From NCBI GenBank assembly GCA_944391895.1, contig CALXVF010000016.1, forward strand, positions 1-13,992: a stretch of DNA of 13,992 bases, given 5' to 3'. A program made the translations under genes and the position numbers. The notes beneath the pieces were generated by a model. The model was not told the origin of the DNA. It was given only the letters and a program-made list of their open reading frames with translations, and made no database searches. Position 1 is the stretch's first letter. The number at the start of each line of letters is the position of its first letter. Below, one piece after another: positions 13,991 to 13,992 of this stretch. This stretch comes from an uncultured Clostridia bacterium. GTDB taxonomy: Bacteria; Bacillota; Clostridia; TANB77; CAG-508.

Positions 13991-13992
13991 AT

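Overview
The window is very AT-rich. Its genes use AT-rich codons and strong AGGAGG-type ribosome binding sites, and its one tRNA encodes its own CCA. It carries a sporulation sigma factor of the SigK family with a membrane pro-sequence. Together these point to an endospore-forming, low-GC Firmicute of the class Clostridia; I cannot name the species. Almost everything lies on the minus strand; only a broken tspO and a small XRE-type regulator read on the plus strand.

Layout from left to right. (1) 1-1099: 5' part of an FAD-dependent oxidoreductase of the YhfW type, cut by the window edge and divergent from tspO. (2) 1198-1669: tspO, interrupted by a frameshift at a short GGGGACGG-type sequence, followed by a large inverted repeat (1675-1752) that can terminate transcription from both sides. 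(3) 1775-7800: a probable seven-gene minus-strand operon. In transcription order it holds two membrane-anchored extracytoplasmic proteins, a membrane-anchored glucosaminidase-type cell-wall hydrolase, an ABC-F ATPase, a CMD-cupin gene fused out of frame by an internal deletion, a DUF1653 protein and an APH-type kinase. (4) 7883-8593: sigK. (5) 8761-9993: a U32-family tRNA hydroxylation protein (TrhP) with its own promoter and terminator. (6) 10152-10922: a short-chain dehydrogenase. Its leader holds three DnaA-box-like 9-mers, a long perfect palindrome and an AT-rich stretch. (7) 11122-12312: an ATPase with a DUF4143-type C-terminus. Its promoter sits in a 13-bp inverted repeat, and its real start is probably a TTG rather than the upstream ATG. 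(8) 12533-13306: a two-gene operon of a prepilin-like membrane protein and a zinc-ribbon membrane protein, divergent from the XRE regulator at 13534-13773. (9) 13916-13990: tRNA-Glu(CTC) with a terminator.

No complete undescribed system is evident. The most interesting parts are non-coding or degenerate: the DnaA-box cluster away from any visible dnaA, the inverted-repeat promoter of the ATPase gene (its half-site recurs upstream of tspO), and two gene-breaking events whose likely mechanism can still be read (a 10-nt microhomology deletion in the CMD-cupin gene, and a possible short repeat insertion in tspO). Coordinates were derived by hand, and no database search was possible.
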